Source: Gorsachius magnificus
Lineage: Eukaryota > Chordata > Aves > Pelecaniformes > Ardeidae
DNA length: 64,000 nt
Assembly (NCBI GenBank): GCA_034008185.1
Contig: CM067106.1
Span: 620,001-684,000, forward strand
Direction: 5' to 3'
Shown here: piece after piece, positions 1 through 11,300 of the stretch
Layout of the letters: every line of letters begins with the position of its first letter
Numbering within the stretch: the first letter of the stretch is position 1
Position numbers and translations under genes: made by a program
Notes under the pieces: model-generated
The model's database searches: none
Seen by the model: the letters and a program-made list of their open reading frames with translations, nothing else
Told to the model about the DNA's origin: nothing

Positions 1-424
1 CAGAATATTGGGTCTGCCACCCAGCGCAGAATCCCGGGAGTGGGCCGGGGGCATTTTGGGGAGGGGAGACCTGGGTGGAAAAACCCCACCCCATCCTTTT
101 CCTGACTTTTCCTTTTTGTTGTTGTTTTAATTTGGGCTCCGCATGACAAAATTCCCCGGTAGTTGTTTGTTAGAACGTGAAACTCGATGGTGGTTCAGCC
201 CCGTGTCACCTCGCCCTGGCCACCCACGGGGTCCTTGGGCCACTGGCGGGGGCGCCAGGACCTGGCAGGGATCGCCCCCCCCCCCCCCCCCCCCCCCAAT
301 TTTCCATCCTTCTGCAGAAAAAGATCATTTGGAGCCAGACTGGGAAACCTTGGGCTCCTGCCTGGTTTTCGGGGGGCGGCTCACCGCCCCCCCCCTCCCC
401 ATGCAACCCTGTTGGTGCACAGCG
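1..424. other. Upstream flank, no gene recognised
   Basis: GC-rich unique sequence with a cytosine run of about 20 nt at 277-297 and a second C-rich run near 388. No coding exon or recognisable transposon was seen. The only other content is lead-in to the GT-rich minisatellite. Confidence 0.5.
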
Positions 425-1030
425 TCAGCGGGGGGTGGGTGTGCGTGTGCTGTGGGGAGTGGGTGTGCACACGCGTGGGTGTGCAAAGTGTAAGGGGTGT
501 GTGTGCACTGCAAGGTGTGTGTGCACGCAGGGAGTGGGTGTGCACACGGTGGGTGTGCACAGTGCAAGGTGTGCACGCTGCAGGGAGGGGGTGTGCAAAC
601 GAGTGGGTGTGCAAAGTGTAAGGGGTGAGTGTGCACTGCAAGGTGTGTGCGTGCTGCAGGGAGTGGGTGTGCACACGGTGGGTGTGCAGTGGGGTGTGCA
701 AAGTGTAAGGGGTGAGTGTGCACTGCAAGGTGTGTGCGTGCTGCAGGGAGTGGGTGTGCACACGCGTGGGTGTGCACAGTGCAAGGTGTGTGCGCACTGC
801 AGGGAGTAGGTGTGTACACGAGTGGGTGTGCACAGTGCAAGGTGTGTGTGTGTGCTGCACGGAGTGGGTGTGCACACGAGTGGGTGTGCACATGAGTGGG
901 TGTGCACAGTGGGCAGGGCAGGGGTGCACAGGGGTGTGGGTGCACGCTGCAAGGTGTGCGGGTGAGTGGGTGCGCGCTGCGGGGAGTGGGTGTGGGCGCG
1001 GGTGGGGGGTGTGCACGCTGCAGGGAGCGG
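425..1030. repeat. GT-rich minisatellite of GTGGGTGTGCA-type modules
   Basis: About 600 bp are built from variants of GGGTGTGCACA, GCAAGGTGTG and GCTGCAGGGAG, arranged in a higher-order unit of roughly 55-100 bp; GGGAGTGGGTGTGCACACG recurs near 659, 747 and 859. Long open frames on both strands here are repeat translations without domain content. The tract ends at the CpG island. Confidence 0.9.
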
Positions 1031-1199
1031 CTGGGAGCCGCTCGCAGTCCCCCGGTACCGGGGGCGGGGGGTGCCCGGCCGGGCCCCCCCACCCAGGGCA
1101 GCCAGGACCGGGTCCCGGGGATGGGGGAGAGTGGGGGGGCGGCAGCACCCAGCGCACCCCCCACCCCCCACCCCCCGCCACGGGGGCACCCCCCGGCCT

Positions 1200-2329
1200 G
1201 TCCGTTCCCCCCGGTCCCCCCGGCTCCCCGGACGATGCCCACGGTGGATTCGTTCGGTCACGGCCCCCGCCCGGGTGGGATCGTCCCCGGGGCCGAGCGG
1301 GTCCACGGCGGCCCCGACGGCGGGGAACGCGCCTCCCCCCGCCCTGTCGGCGACACGGCTGTCGTGACAGAGCCCGGCGGTGAGCGGCGAAGCGGCGGCG
1401 GCGGATTAACGAGACCGGTGGCGCGGAGCTCCCCCCCCCCCCCCCCCCCCCCCCCCCGCGCTCCGGACCCCGCGGAGCCTCCCCCGTCCCTGCGAAAGCC
1501 CCTGTCGTGAGGAGCGCTCCCCTCTGTCACGATAGCCGCTGCCGGGGGTGCCGTCGGTATCGCCTCTTGGGCGCACCGGGCTCCACCGGCATCAACCCCC
1601 GGGGGGAACGGGAGGGGGGGGTCCGGACCAGGGTGGAGGGGGGGGGTCCCCGGCTGGATGGGGCCCCCGACGCGCTCCCGGCTCAGGCGCGCTCCCGGGG
1701 GAGGCGGGGGGCGGCGGCGCTCACGGGCGCGGGCGCGGACACGGGCGGGGGCTGCGCGCTCTGCCCCGCGCACGATCGCGCCCCGCTCCGCTCCTCTCCC
1801 TTCCCCTCCCTACCGGTACCGCTGCCGGTATCGTTATCCCGGTAAGTGCCCGTGCGTGGACGGGGCGGGAGGGGGATGCGGGACCGGGAATCCCGGGGTG
1901 GCCCCGTATGGAGAAACCCGGGGGGGCGGACACGGGTGTGCGCCCCGTCCGTGCGTGGAGAGACCGGTACCGGCACCGGTAGCAGCACCGGCAGCACAGG
2001 GACCCGTCGGGCCGCCGTGTCCCGACGGGACGGGGGAAGCGCGGCGGCCGCAGCCCCCCCCCCCCGGTGCAGCCCCCGGGGGGGGGCTCCGGGGATGCCG
2101 GAGGCAAGGTCGGTCTTAACCCCAACGAGACCGGGGGGAACGGGGTGGGTGGACGCCGCCACCGCCGGGATTTCGTTACCGTTCGTTAACCGGAGCTCTG
2201 GGAGGTGACAAAACGACCGGGGGGGCACCGGGCAGCCCTGACCCACCGGGAGAAGGGGGGGGGGGGGGGTGATGGGTACCGGTTCTTAGCGTTCCCCCTC
2301 CGTCCGCAGCCCCCGCGCTGGCCACCGGC
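1200..2329 (+). promoter_or_regulatory. CpG-island promoter and probable 5' UTR exon of the LMX1-type gene
   Basis: Dense CpG dinucleotides and many GGGCGG/CCCGCC-like stretches occupy this interval, directly upstream of the first coding exon. A good splice donor (CCCG followed by GTAAGT) lies at 1841/1842, and a pyrimidine-rich acceptor ends at 2309. Together they suggest a non-coding first exon ending at 1841, spliced to 2310, 20 nt before the ATG. I see no TATA box. The exact transcription start cannot be placed from sequence alone. Confidence 0.5.
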
Positions 2330-5300
2330 ATGAAGACGGAAGAGGCTCCATCCTGCCTGCAGCAGGCAACGCCGGTCCTGGGCTTCGGTGAGTACCGGAG
2401 ACACCGGGAACGGGTGCCACGCACCGGGGAGTGGGGAACTGGGGACATCCTCACCCCCCCCCCCCCCCCCCTCCACCCAGCCCGGGCTGCTCAGGCAGCA
2501 TCCATGGCTGCCTGCTCCATCCTCATCCTCCCCGGGCCGTTTCGGGGGGCTCGGGGTGTCCGTGAGTCGCAGCGGGACTCGCCGGCCCTGCCTGCGCCGC
2601 CCGTTTTCCCCCCCAGCCGTATGATCCCATCCGCAGTCAGCGGCGTTCCCCGCTCCCGTGCCGTGGTTATTCCCCGCTCAGGAAGGAGATTTCTTCCCCG
2701 CCCCCCCCCCCACCCCCACCCCGTGGATTTTTGGGGTGACCAGGGGAGAGGGAGCACCCCCTGCGCTCAGCCTGGCTTTGGGGTTTGCCAATTTGGAGGC
2801 AGCAAAAGCCACCGGCAAGGTGTTGGCACGTTGGAAGATGCCACCTCGTAGCCCCACAGCGGCTGCGGCTCGGGGGGGGGGTTGAGGCTGCCGGTGACGG
2901 CAGACGGCACCGGCACGAGGCACGGAGCCCGGAAGGGACAGGGACACGGCATCCCCAAGCTGCCCCCACCTCCGGGATCAGCCCCTCGGGAGCCTCAAGT
3001 TTATCCCAGTCCTTCGCTGATTTTTAGGGAGCATCCCGTGCAGGGCCAGGCTGCGGTCGCGTGGCCCTCGGCCATCCCAGCCACGGGCCAGAGCTGCCTT
3101 TGCTGACCGAATTTTCAATTCCGGTGAGGATTACCCCCGGTGGGGAGCTGGCGTGCCGTGGGAGGGATGTGGGGGTTAATTTTGGATCACCCTGGGATGA
3201 AGCACCTGAGCTGCCTCCCCTCCGCCTGGGTGCTGGGGTCGTGTCCCCCCTTGCCTGGGTGCCGGTGTCGTGTCCCCCCTTGCCTGGGTGCTGGGGTCGT
3301 GTCCCCCCTTGCCTGGGTGCTGGGGTCGTGTCCCCCCTTGCCTGGGTGCCGGGGTCGTGTCCCCCCTTCGCCTGGGTGCTGGGGTCGTGTCCCCCCTTGC
3401 CTGGGTGCCGCGTCGTGTCCCCCCTTGCCTGGGTGCTGGGGTCCTCCCCTCCGCCTGAGTGCTGGGGTCGTGTCCCCCCTTGCCTGGGTGCCGGGGTTGT
3501 GTCCCCCCTTGCCTGGGTGCCGGGGTCCTCCCCTTCGCCTTGGGTGCCGGGGTCGTGTCCCCCTTGCCTGGGTGCCGGGGTCGTGTCCCCCTCGTCGTCC
3601 CTTCTCCCTTCCTCGGAGAGCCACAACATGGTGGGTCAGGATTGCTCTTCCTTAACGGATTCACGGGTCCCAACAGTTGCGTTTTTAGAAGCCTGAGGTC
3701 TTTCGGGCGGCGTGAGGCCGAATCGCCTTTACTTTCAGTTTTGCCTCTTTCTCCCTGGCTGGCTGCGGGGGGGATTTAGGGAAGCCGACAGTTTTTCCTG
3801 GGATTTTTCACATCCCCTCTTCCCCCTGGAGCTCGGGATCGCTCGCTCGTCTCCCGTCGTGTTACGGCACTGCCGTGGCCGTGGCCTTGTGCCCAGTGAG
3901 ACTCAGGTGCGACTTCTTGCCGGCTCGGCTCCGGGCCCTGCCTGTGCATCCCGAGCCCAGGATTCTGCTGCTTCCCCCACCCCAAATCCCTGGTGTCCCC
4001 CTGCTGAGCGAGAGGGAGGCACAAACAGCCCCCGGGCTGAAGGTTTGCGTCTCTGCCTTTTAGACTGATCCCATATTCCCGGAGCTACCCGGTGATTTAA
4101 CTCATTTGCCATCAGGTTATTCCCTGGTTTTTTCCCCCTAAATTTAAGAGGAGTTGGGGATTTTTAGTCCCCGATGCCTCTAACCCACTGGAGGTTTGGC
4201 TGGTCCCAGGGTCCCACGCAGCCCGTGGGGGCCAAAGTCGTGAAGGGTGAAAATATTTGACTCCGGAAGTTAATAACGGAGGGAAAAGTGAGAAGTGGAG
4301 GCTCCATGTCGGATAAGCATCCACGGAGAACCTCAGCACGTGCCCACAGCCACCGGGATGTGGTTGCTGAGGGCTGGGATTTGGTGGTGGGAGGGCAGGG
4401 TTAGGGGAACGCTTGGGTTTGGTGACCTTAAAGGGCTTTTCCAACCCAACCGATTCCGTGATTCCGTGATCGTCGCCTTGGCCACCCACGCTGCCCTCCT
4501 GGCGTTGTGGAGCTGCGCCGTTACAGCCCTCGTGCTGCTGCTCCGGCACTACCCGCAGCGTGGCACACACTCATTTTTCCTCTTCCGGGGCTAAAATCCT
4601 CATTTCCACCTCCTGATCTGCTGGATCCCAATCTGCAGGAGGATTCTCAGGGTCTGGTCCCCTCCAGCTGACGTTGCCACCCCATTTTCCAGGCGCCCAG
4701 AGCTTCATTAACGAGCTGTGCCGAGCCTGGGAGCTCCATGGGACTCGGCTTGCCGCAGTGTCCCGCATCGCCCGGGCACCTTCCTGCAGGCTCAGCCAGC
4801 TGGGATGTGGGAGACGCAGGACCCAAACCCACCACAATGAGGTGGGGCAGAAGCTGCCTTCACCCAAGACCCCCTCCTCATTTTCAGATGCATAGAAAGC
4901 CCAAACCAGCCCAATTTGCTCCTCTGGTCCCTCCTGCAGTAGCGCCCTTCGAGGCAGAGAGCATTTGCCGTAGTTTCAAATCATTTCAGGACGGTGGGAA
5001 AGTGTCTCCAGCTAAAATGGGATGGAAAAAGCGTTGGGAAGGTTTTGTCCTCGCGGATATTTTCCGCCTGCCTGCGTTGTGCCTCCGCCTGCTCCACGTC
5101 CCGCTCATCCATCTGCCAACGTGAGTCCCAAGGAGCCGGAAAGCAAATTGCTGATGGGCTGATTGAAGGTCCTGGCTGGGAACTTCATCAGAGGAAGAGT
5201 GCGGTGGGGTGTAAGGGCTGCTTCCCGGAGCCTGCGGGAGATCTGCAGGGCTGGGGAAGTCCCTGCCTGTTCCTGGAGCAGCAGAAAATCCCCTTTTGCT

Positions 5301-8300
5301 GGGGATGCCGCTGGGCCAGGGCTCCTCTGGGCCCCCCGGCCTCTGTGACTCCTGGGCCAGGGCTCCTCTGTGCCCCCCGGCCTCTTCGGCCACCGGGCCA
5401 GGGCTCCTCTGTGCCCCCCGCCTCTTTGGCTGCTGGGCCAGGGCTCCTCTGTGCCCCCGGCCTCTTTGGCTGCTGGGCCAGGGCTCCTCTGTGCCCCCCG
5501 GCCTCTTTGGCCGTGGGCCAGTGCTCCTCTGTGCCCCCCGGCCTCTTTGGCTGCTGGGCCAAGGCTCCTCTGTGCCCCCCGTCCTCTTTGGCTGCTGGGC
5601 CAGGGCTCCTCTGGGCCTCCTGGCCTCTGTGCCCCCCAGCCTCTATGGCTGCCAGGCCAGGGCTCCTCTGTGCCCCCAAGCCTCTTCACAAGGCCGAGGG
5701 CCGGGTCCTGCCCTGGGGTCACCACAACCCCAGGCAAGGCTCCAGGCGTGGGGACGAGGGGCTGGAAAGCTGCCCGGCGGGAAAGGAGCTGGGGGGGTTG
5801 GTCGCCAGGCGGCTGAAGAGGAGCCAGCAGGGTGCCCAGGTGGCCAAGGGGGCCAGCGGCATCCTGGCTTGTATCAGGAGTGGTGTGGCCAGCAGGAGCA
5901 GGGCAGGGACCGTGCCCCTGTGCTGGGCACTGGGGGGGCCGCCCCTCGACTGCTGGGGTCAGGGTTGGGCCCCCCCCTCCCCGAAGGCCCTGGGGGGGCT
6001 GGAGTGTCCAGAAAGGGCAGCGGGCGGGGGGGGTTGGAGCCCCAGGCTGCTGGGGAGCGGCTGGGGGAGCTGGGGGGGTTCAGCCTGGAGCAGAGGGGGC
6101 TGAGGGGAGCCCTTCTGGCTGCCTACCAGTGCCTGAGAGGAGGGGGGAGCCGGGGGGGTCGGGCTCTGCTCCCAGGGAAGGGGCGATGGGACGAGGGGCA
6201 AGGGCCTCAAGTTGTGCCTCAAGTTGTGCCAGGGCAGGGGGAGGTTGGCCCTGGGGAACAATTCCTTCCCCAAAGGGCTGTCAGGGGCTGGAAGGGGCTG
6301 CCCAGGGAAGGGGGCGAGTCCCCAGCCCGGGGGGGATTTAACAGCCGGGCAGAGGTGGTGCTGAGGGCCGGGGTTTGGGGGTGGGATGGCAGGGGTAGGG
6401 GAACGGTTGGACTCGATGATCTTAAAGGTCTTTTCCAACCAAAGTGATTCTATGTTTCTATGATTCACTGGAAGGTGCCTCCACCAATATTTCTTGGCTT
6501 TGAGTCCTTGCCCTGGGACAGCACCCCAATTCGAGCCAGCCTTCGTGTTCCTCCTCACCCCCACATTCCTCCAAGGCGCAGCAGAAGACCCCGCTTGCCC
6601 TTGGCCCCTCTCTTGCCTTTTAAAACAGCCCCAAGCTTCATCCATGGGCCGCCATCATCATCCCCCCAACCCCAACCCTTCGAGTGGGCTTGGGCGGGTG
6701 TTACCCTGGGCATGGAGAAGCTGGAGAGGATGGAGATGGGCACTCATAAAAGCCAAGGAGCTTGGTGGGGTGGAGGTTGCGGTCAGGGGAGGGGGTGCCG
6801 CTGCCTGGCTCAGCCTGCAGCCCAGATCCAGCGCACGAGATAGCGTATTTATTGCTCCCTCCTTTACCTTGAAGTTACGGTGGCGAAGCCTTTGAAGAGC
6901 AGCCATAGATTTACGTGTTTGATAAGACCGAGGAAGGGAAAAAAAAAAAAAAAAAAGATCCCAAATCTCCACAGCCTTTTTTTTAAGCAGCTCTTCGCAC
7001 CAAATCGGGGGTGAAACCGGGCAAAATTCAGACACGGGTCTGGTCTCTGACCCAGGCCAAGGTTTCCAACAAGCTCAGCACCCATGGTCTCCTGTTGGGA
7101 TGCGCATATGGTTGCTCTCTGCTTCCCAAATCCGTGTTCTCCATGTCCTCTGCGATTTGTAGAGTGCCAGAGCCGTGGGTTGGGGGTCCACCACCAGCAG
7201 AGGAACCCAGAACCCGCTGCTTTCGCAGACCCCTTCGCCCCGAGCCTCCCTTCTCCCTCTCCCACCCTAACGTGGCTTTAACAGGTAAAACCAAAAAGCA
7301 AAACCCAACAGCAGATGATTGGAAGGCGCCATGAGGGGCCCCGTCACCCCCCACCCCAAAAAGCAGACACCTCAGGGCACAACCCCCCCTCTGCCCCCGC
7401 CAAGGAAAGCTCCTTCTCATGCTGCCTTTTCCCTGCTGCCCAGGTTCAGACTCCAAAATGCGGGAGGTGTGCGCCGGCTGCGACACCCCCATCTCCGACC
7501 GCTTCCTCCTACGAGTCAACGAGCGCTCCTGGCACGAAGGCTGCGTGAAATGCGCCGTCTGCCTGCAGCTGCTCTCCGGGACCTGCTACTGCCGCAACCG
7601 GCAACTCTACTGCAAGCATGACTACGAGAAGTAAGCGTTCTCTGGTTTCCTCCATTTTTTTTCCTTCCCTTTCGGCTCTGTTTTGACCGTGTTGGTGGTG
7701 TCCATTGCGAGGTGGGGTTCTGGAAGGGTGGGCAGCGGAAGGGCACGGTGGGATCAGTGTCACATAGGATGGCGAGGATGGGGTGAGATGATAAAGGACC
7801 ACGGGGGTGTCCTGCAAAGGGATGCTGCCCCCGGAGAGGGACGGAAGTGGTTTTGATGGAATGTGGTGACGTGGCAGGGACATAGAGGTGGAAGGGATGA
7901 GCAGTTGGATGGAGAGGTGGAAGGGAGGCGGAAGGGATGAGCGGTTGGATGGAGAGGTGGAAGGGATGAGCAGTTGGATGGAGAGGTGGAAGGGATGAGC
8001 GGTTGGCTGCTGGGAGGCTTTGTCAAGAATTGGGGGATGTCCAAGGCTGCCCGGGGATGACAGCGCTCCACGCCTTGTCCTCCTGGGACACACGGGCCAG
8101 CAGATTAAACCCAAGGAGCTTTGCTTTGCAGTGAAGGTCCTGCTCATGGGGTGAAGAACAGGTCAGAGGAGGACAGGAGCGAGCGCGCCGTCCCCTAACG
8201 CTGCGTTGCCTGTGGGCACCTGCAGCCGGGCACCCACTCTTTGGTGCCAGGGAGCCCACGGCCGGGGTTTCGCCGTGTGGCTGCGCCCGTCTTGGTTGTG

Positions 8301-11300
8301 GCCAAGGCACTGGGCTCTGCTCTGCTGGTGGTGGCAATTGGGTGCCTTCGGGAGGGTCAACACCCCCACCTATTTGGAAGGGATGGAGGGTGGGGGGTGG
8401 GGAGGGGGGAATTTAAAAGGGGGGGGGTGGGATGGGGATGGGGATGGAATGGGATGGGAATGGGATGGGATGGGGATGGGGATGGGAGGGTCAACACCAC
8501 CATGTATTTAGAATGGGTTGGGATGGGAATGGAATAGGATGGGATGGGGATGGGGATGGGATGGGATGGGATGGAATAGAATGGAATGGAATGGAATGGA
8601 ATGGAATAGGACAGAATAATTTCAATGGGAAGGGGCCTACAACGATTGTCGTGCCCAACTTCAGTGGCTCCTGAACACCTTGCTTGGGCTCCCAGGAGAG
8701 GACGGGACTGTCGCCCTCCTCTGCTTGCTGCGTAATTTTAATGGTGGAGCTGAAACGAGGTGTTGGAGCGTCGGAGAACCCAGAGCCGAATGGGGGGAAG
8801 GGCTGAAGGGAGAGCTGGGCTGCGGTGGTGCGATGGGGATGGAGCCATCGCTGAAATGAAAGTGGTGGCAGGGACCCTGGTGGGGGGGAGCGGCCGCCCT
8901 GCGTGTCGCTGGGCTCGGCTCCAGGCTGCGCGATGTGGTAGAGCGTAGCCGTTGCTGTGTAGGAAATCCTGGGAAAAATCAGGATTCGAGAGTTATCCCA
9001 AACTCAACCTTGTCTGCAAAACTCTGCAGCGCTGGTGACGCATCCCTGAATTTCTCAGTCGCACCCTGTCCCGGCGCTGAAGTGGTGAAGGTTTTTTTTT
9101 TACCTTTAGTGGTCATAAATGCACTTTTATTCAAAAATGCACGGGGCAGCCCAGGGAGCCTGGTGGGGAACCCCCATTTTTTGCAGCCTGGAAGCATCTT
9201 GCAGCATGGCAGCAGCTGGAAATGAGGCGGGGAGGACACAGAAAGGGGCTGCCCTCTATGGACAACCTTGTGTCCCCAGTTCCGCTGTCCCCCAGCAGCC
9301 ACCACGAGCCCCTGATGGCATTTTTTGGGGGCAGTGATGTGGCACAACAAGCCGCTCGCTACCCCTAAGGCTGATCCCTGACAGCTCTGAGCCGGAGCGG
9401 TGTGAGTTTGTTTCTCCAGCCACCCCCTTTCCATCAGCATCTCAGGAACAAGAGATAAACGGGACGAGGCGGAGGGGAGTGCGGGAGCTGCTCCTCCGGG
9501 CAGGGCTTGGAGTGATGAGCCAGCACCGCAGCCTCCCGTCCGGATGCGCCAAGCAAGCGGCATCGCTCCACGGAGCTGGGGCAGGGTCAATCCTGCCGGG
9601 GGGTTATCTCTTGGCACGGAACGCTTTGATCACGGCTATAAAAAATGGAGCTGTTGGCTCCGTCCGCCTTGCAGCGGGGCAGGGGAAGGCTGGCAGGCCG
9701 GGGGGGGCTCAAAGGCCACTGCCTTCCCTTCTGCCTCTCTCTAAATAACGATGAGGCCGCTCCGGCCAACTTCAGATACATCGGGAAACTCTGGGAGCTT
9801 CTCCCTTGCTGGCATGGGGAGCTCATCAGCTCCCTGACATCGCTGCTTGTCACCAGAGCTGCTGGCAGTGCCATTAAAACCATGGCAGGAGGCACCGAGG
9901 AGATGGACCAGGCTCATGCTTATGGTGATGCTTCCTCGGTTCTCCTCCTCTAGCGAGGAGGCATCTCCCATGGGCACAAACCGCTTCCCACGCTCTCCCT
10001 GCCGGCTCGTCGGCTCCGTGCTGAGATTTCCACTGAAATATTGGGGAGGGGACAGTGCCTCTGCCTGGAAAGCCCATGTCTGGTTGTGACCTCCAAGACC
10101 ATGTCTGGTTGTGACCGCCAAGCCCGTGTTTGGTTGTGACCGCCAAGCCCGTGTTTGGTTGTGACCTCCAAGCCTGTGTCTGGTTGTGACCTCCAAGCCC
10201 GTGTCTGGTTGTGACCTCCAAGCCTGTGTTTGGTTGTGACCTCCAAGCCCGTGTCTGGTTGCGACCTCCAAGCCCGTGTTGGTTGTGACCTCCAAGCCCG
10301 TGTCTGGTTGTGACCTCCAACCCGTGTTGGTTGTTGGTTGTGACCTCCAAGCCCGTGTCTGGTTGTGACCTCCAAACCCGTGTCTGGTTGTGACCTCCAA
10401 GCCCATGTGTGGCTGTGACCTCCTTGTGGCTGGTGCTGCTGGGAAGAGCCAGTGGACGCGCAGACATCCAAGGATGCCGGGAAGACTCTCCGTCAATTCC
10501 CTGAAGTTTGGCAGCATCCTCTAAAGACCTAACGGTCCAATCTTATCTTCCCCTGTGCTTCATAAGAGGGAGCGCAGCCTCCTCCCGGCCGCTGACGCAA
10601 GCGCTTGGCAGCGATGGGAAGGGTAATAAAAATACCAGGGCTTGCCCACTTCGCTGGGGTGGCTGGGAGAGGCAGGGACAAGGAGCTGGGCACCTTGACG
10701 TGGAAGGGACAGGCTGCGCGAGCACGGCGGCACCCGCACCCTCCCTGTGAAGGGTGAGGGTCCCAGGATGCTTGGAAGCAAAGGAGACGGAGCTTTGCGA
10801 GGTCTTGGCTGCTCTGCAAGGTAGACAGGAGCCAGCGCCGGAGCGGGTTTCACCGCTGTGGTTAAGAGTAACCGGTTAAAAACCAGTTTGCCAGATGGCT
10901 CTGTTAAGGAGCATCGCCTCCTCCTGCGGACAGCCGGGTGCCTGACGCGAGGCCGGCGACGGCATTGCCAGGTGGGGAGGCTTCAGCCTCCAACATTGCT
11001 TTTTTTTCTTTTTGCTATTGGTTTTTGGGCAGGGTAGCGTGGCCACGCTGTTTTCCCCAGTGCCGGGCAGCGTTTGGCTGCAGCCGTGGGGCTGCAGACC
11101 CCTGGCACCGCCTGCTCCCAAGTACCTCTCTCAGCCAAAACCACCCCTTAGGGTCTCCAGCTCCTCAAATGCATTCGAAAGTCGGTGCTCCAGGTGGTTG
11201 TGAAGGCGTCTCTGCTCCGGCACCTTCGTGCTTCCAGCATGGGAATTTCCAGGGAGGAAAACTCTCAGCCCTCCTGTTTGGAAATCTTGTCCCCCAGAGT

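Larger units (their letters stand above)
2388..7443 (+). other. Intron 1 of the LMX1-type gene
   Basis: 5.06-kb intron, phase 1, with donor GTGAGT at 2388 and acceptor CCCAG ending at 7443. It contains two minisatellites (3225-3598 and 5311-5690), a CR1 tail at 4360-4470, a longer CR1 at 5690-6466 and an A-run near 6938-6957. Apart from these I see no coding exon; the remaining parts (2388-3224, 3600-4359, 4471-5310, 6467-7443) are GC-rich unique sequence. Confidence 0.8.

Noticed and set aside
325..1306. Long open frames on both strands (up to 305 aa)
   Set aside because: They translate the GT-rich minisatellite into Cys/His/Thr repeats; no domain, no splice support.
3024..3696. Open frames of about 200 aa with [16 protein letters not shown] or [14 protein letters not shown] repeats
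   Set aside because: They are translations of the 29-bp minisatellite in intron 1.
4994..6447. Open frames of 369 and 383 aa
   Set aside because: A 41-bp minisatellite joined to CR1 3' sequence; no protein domain.
10074..10420. Possible CRISPR-like array
   Set aside because: Direct tandem units without spacers in a vertebrate intron; a minisatellite.
9741..10517. 258-aa minus-strand frame with [12 protein letters not shown] repeats
   Set aside because: Translation of the 25-bp minisatellite.
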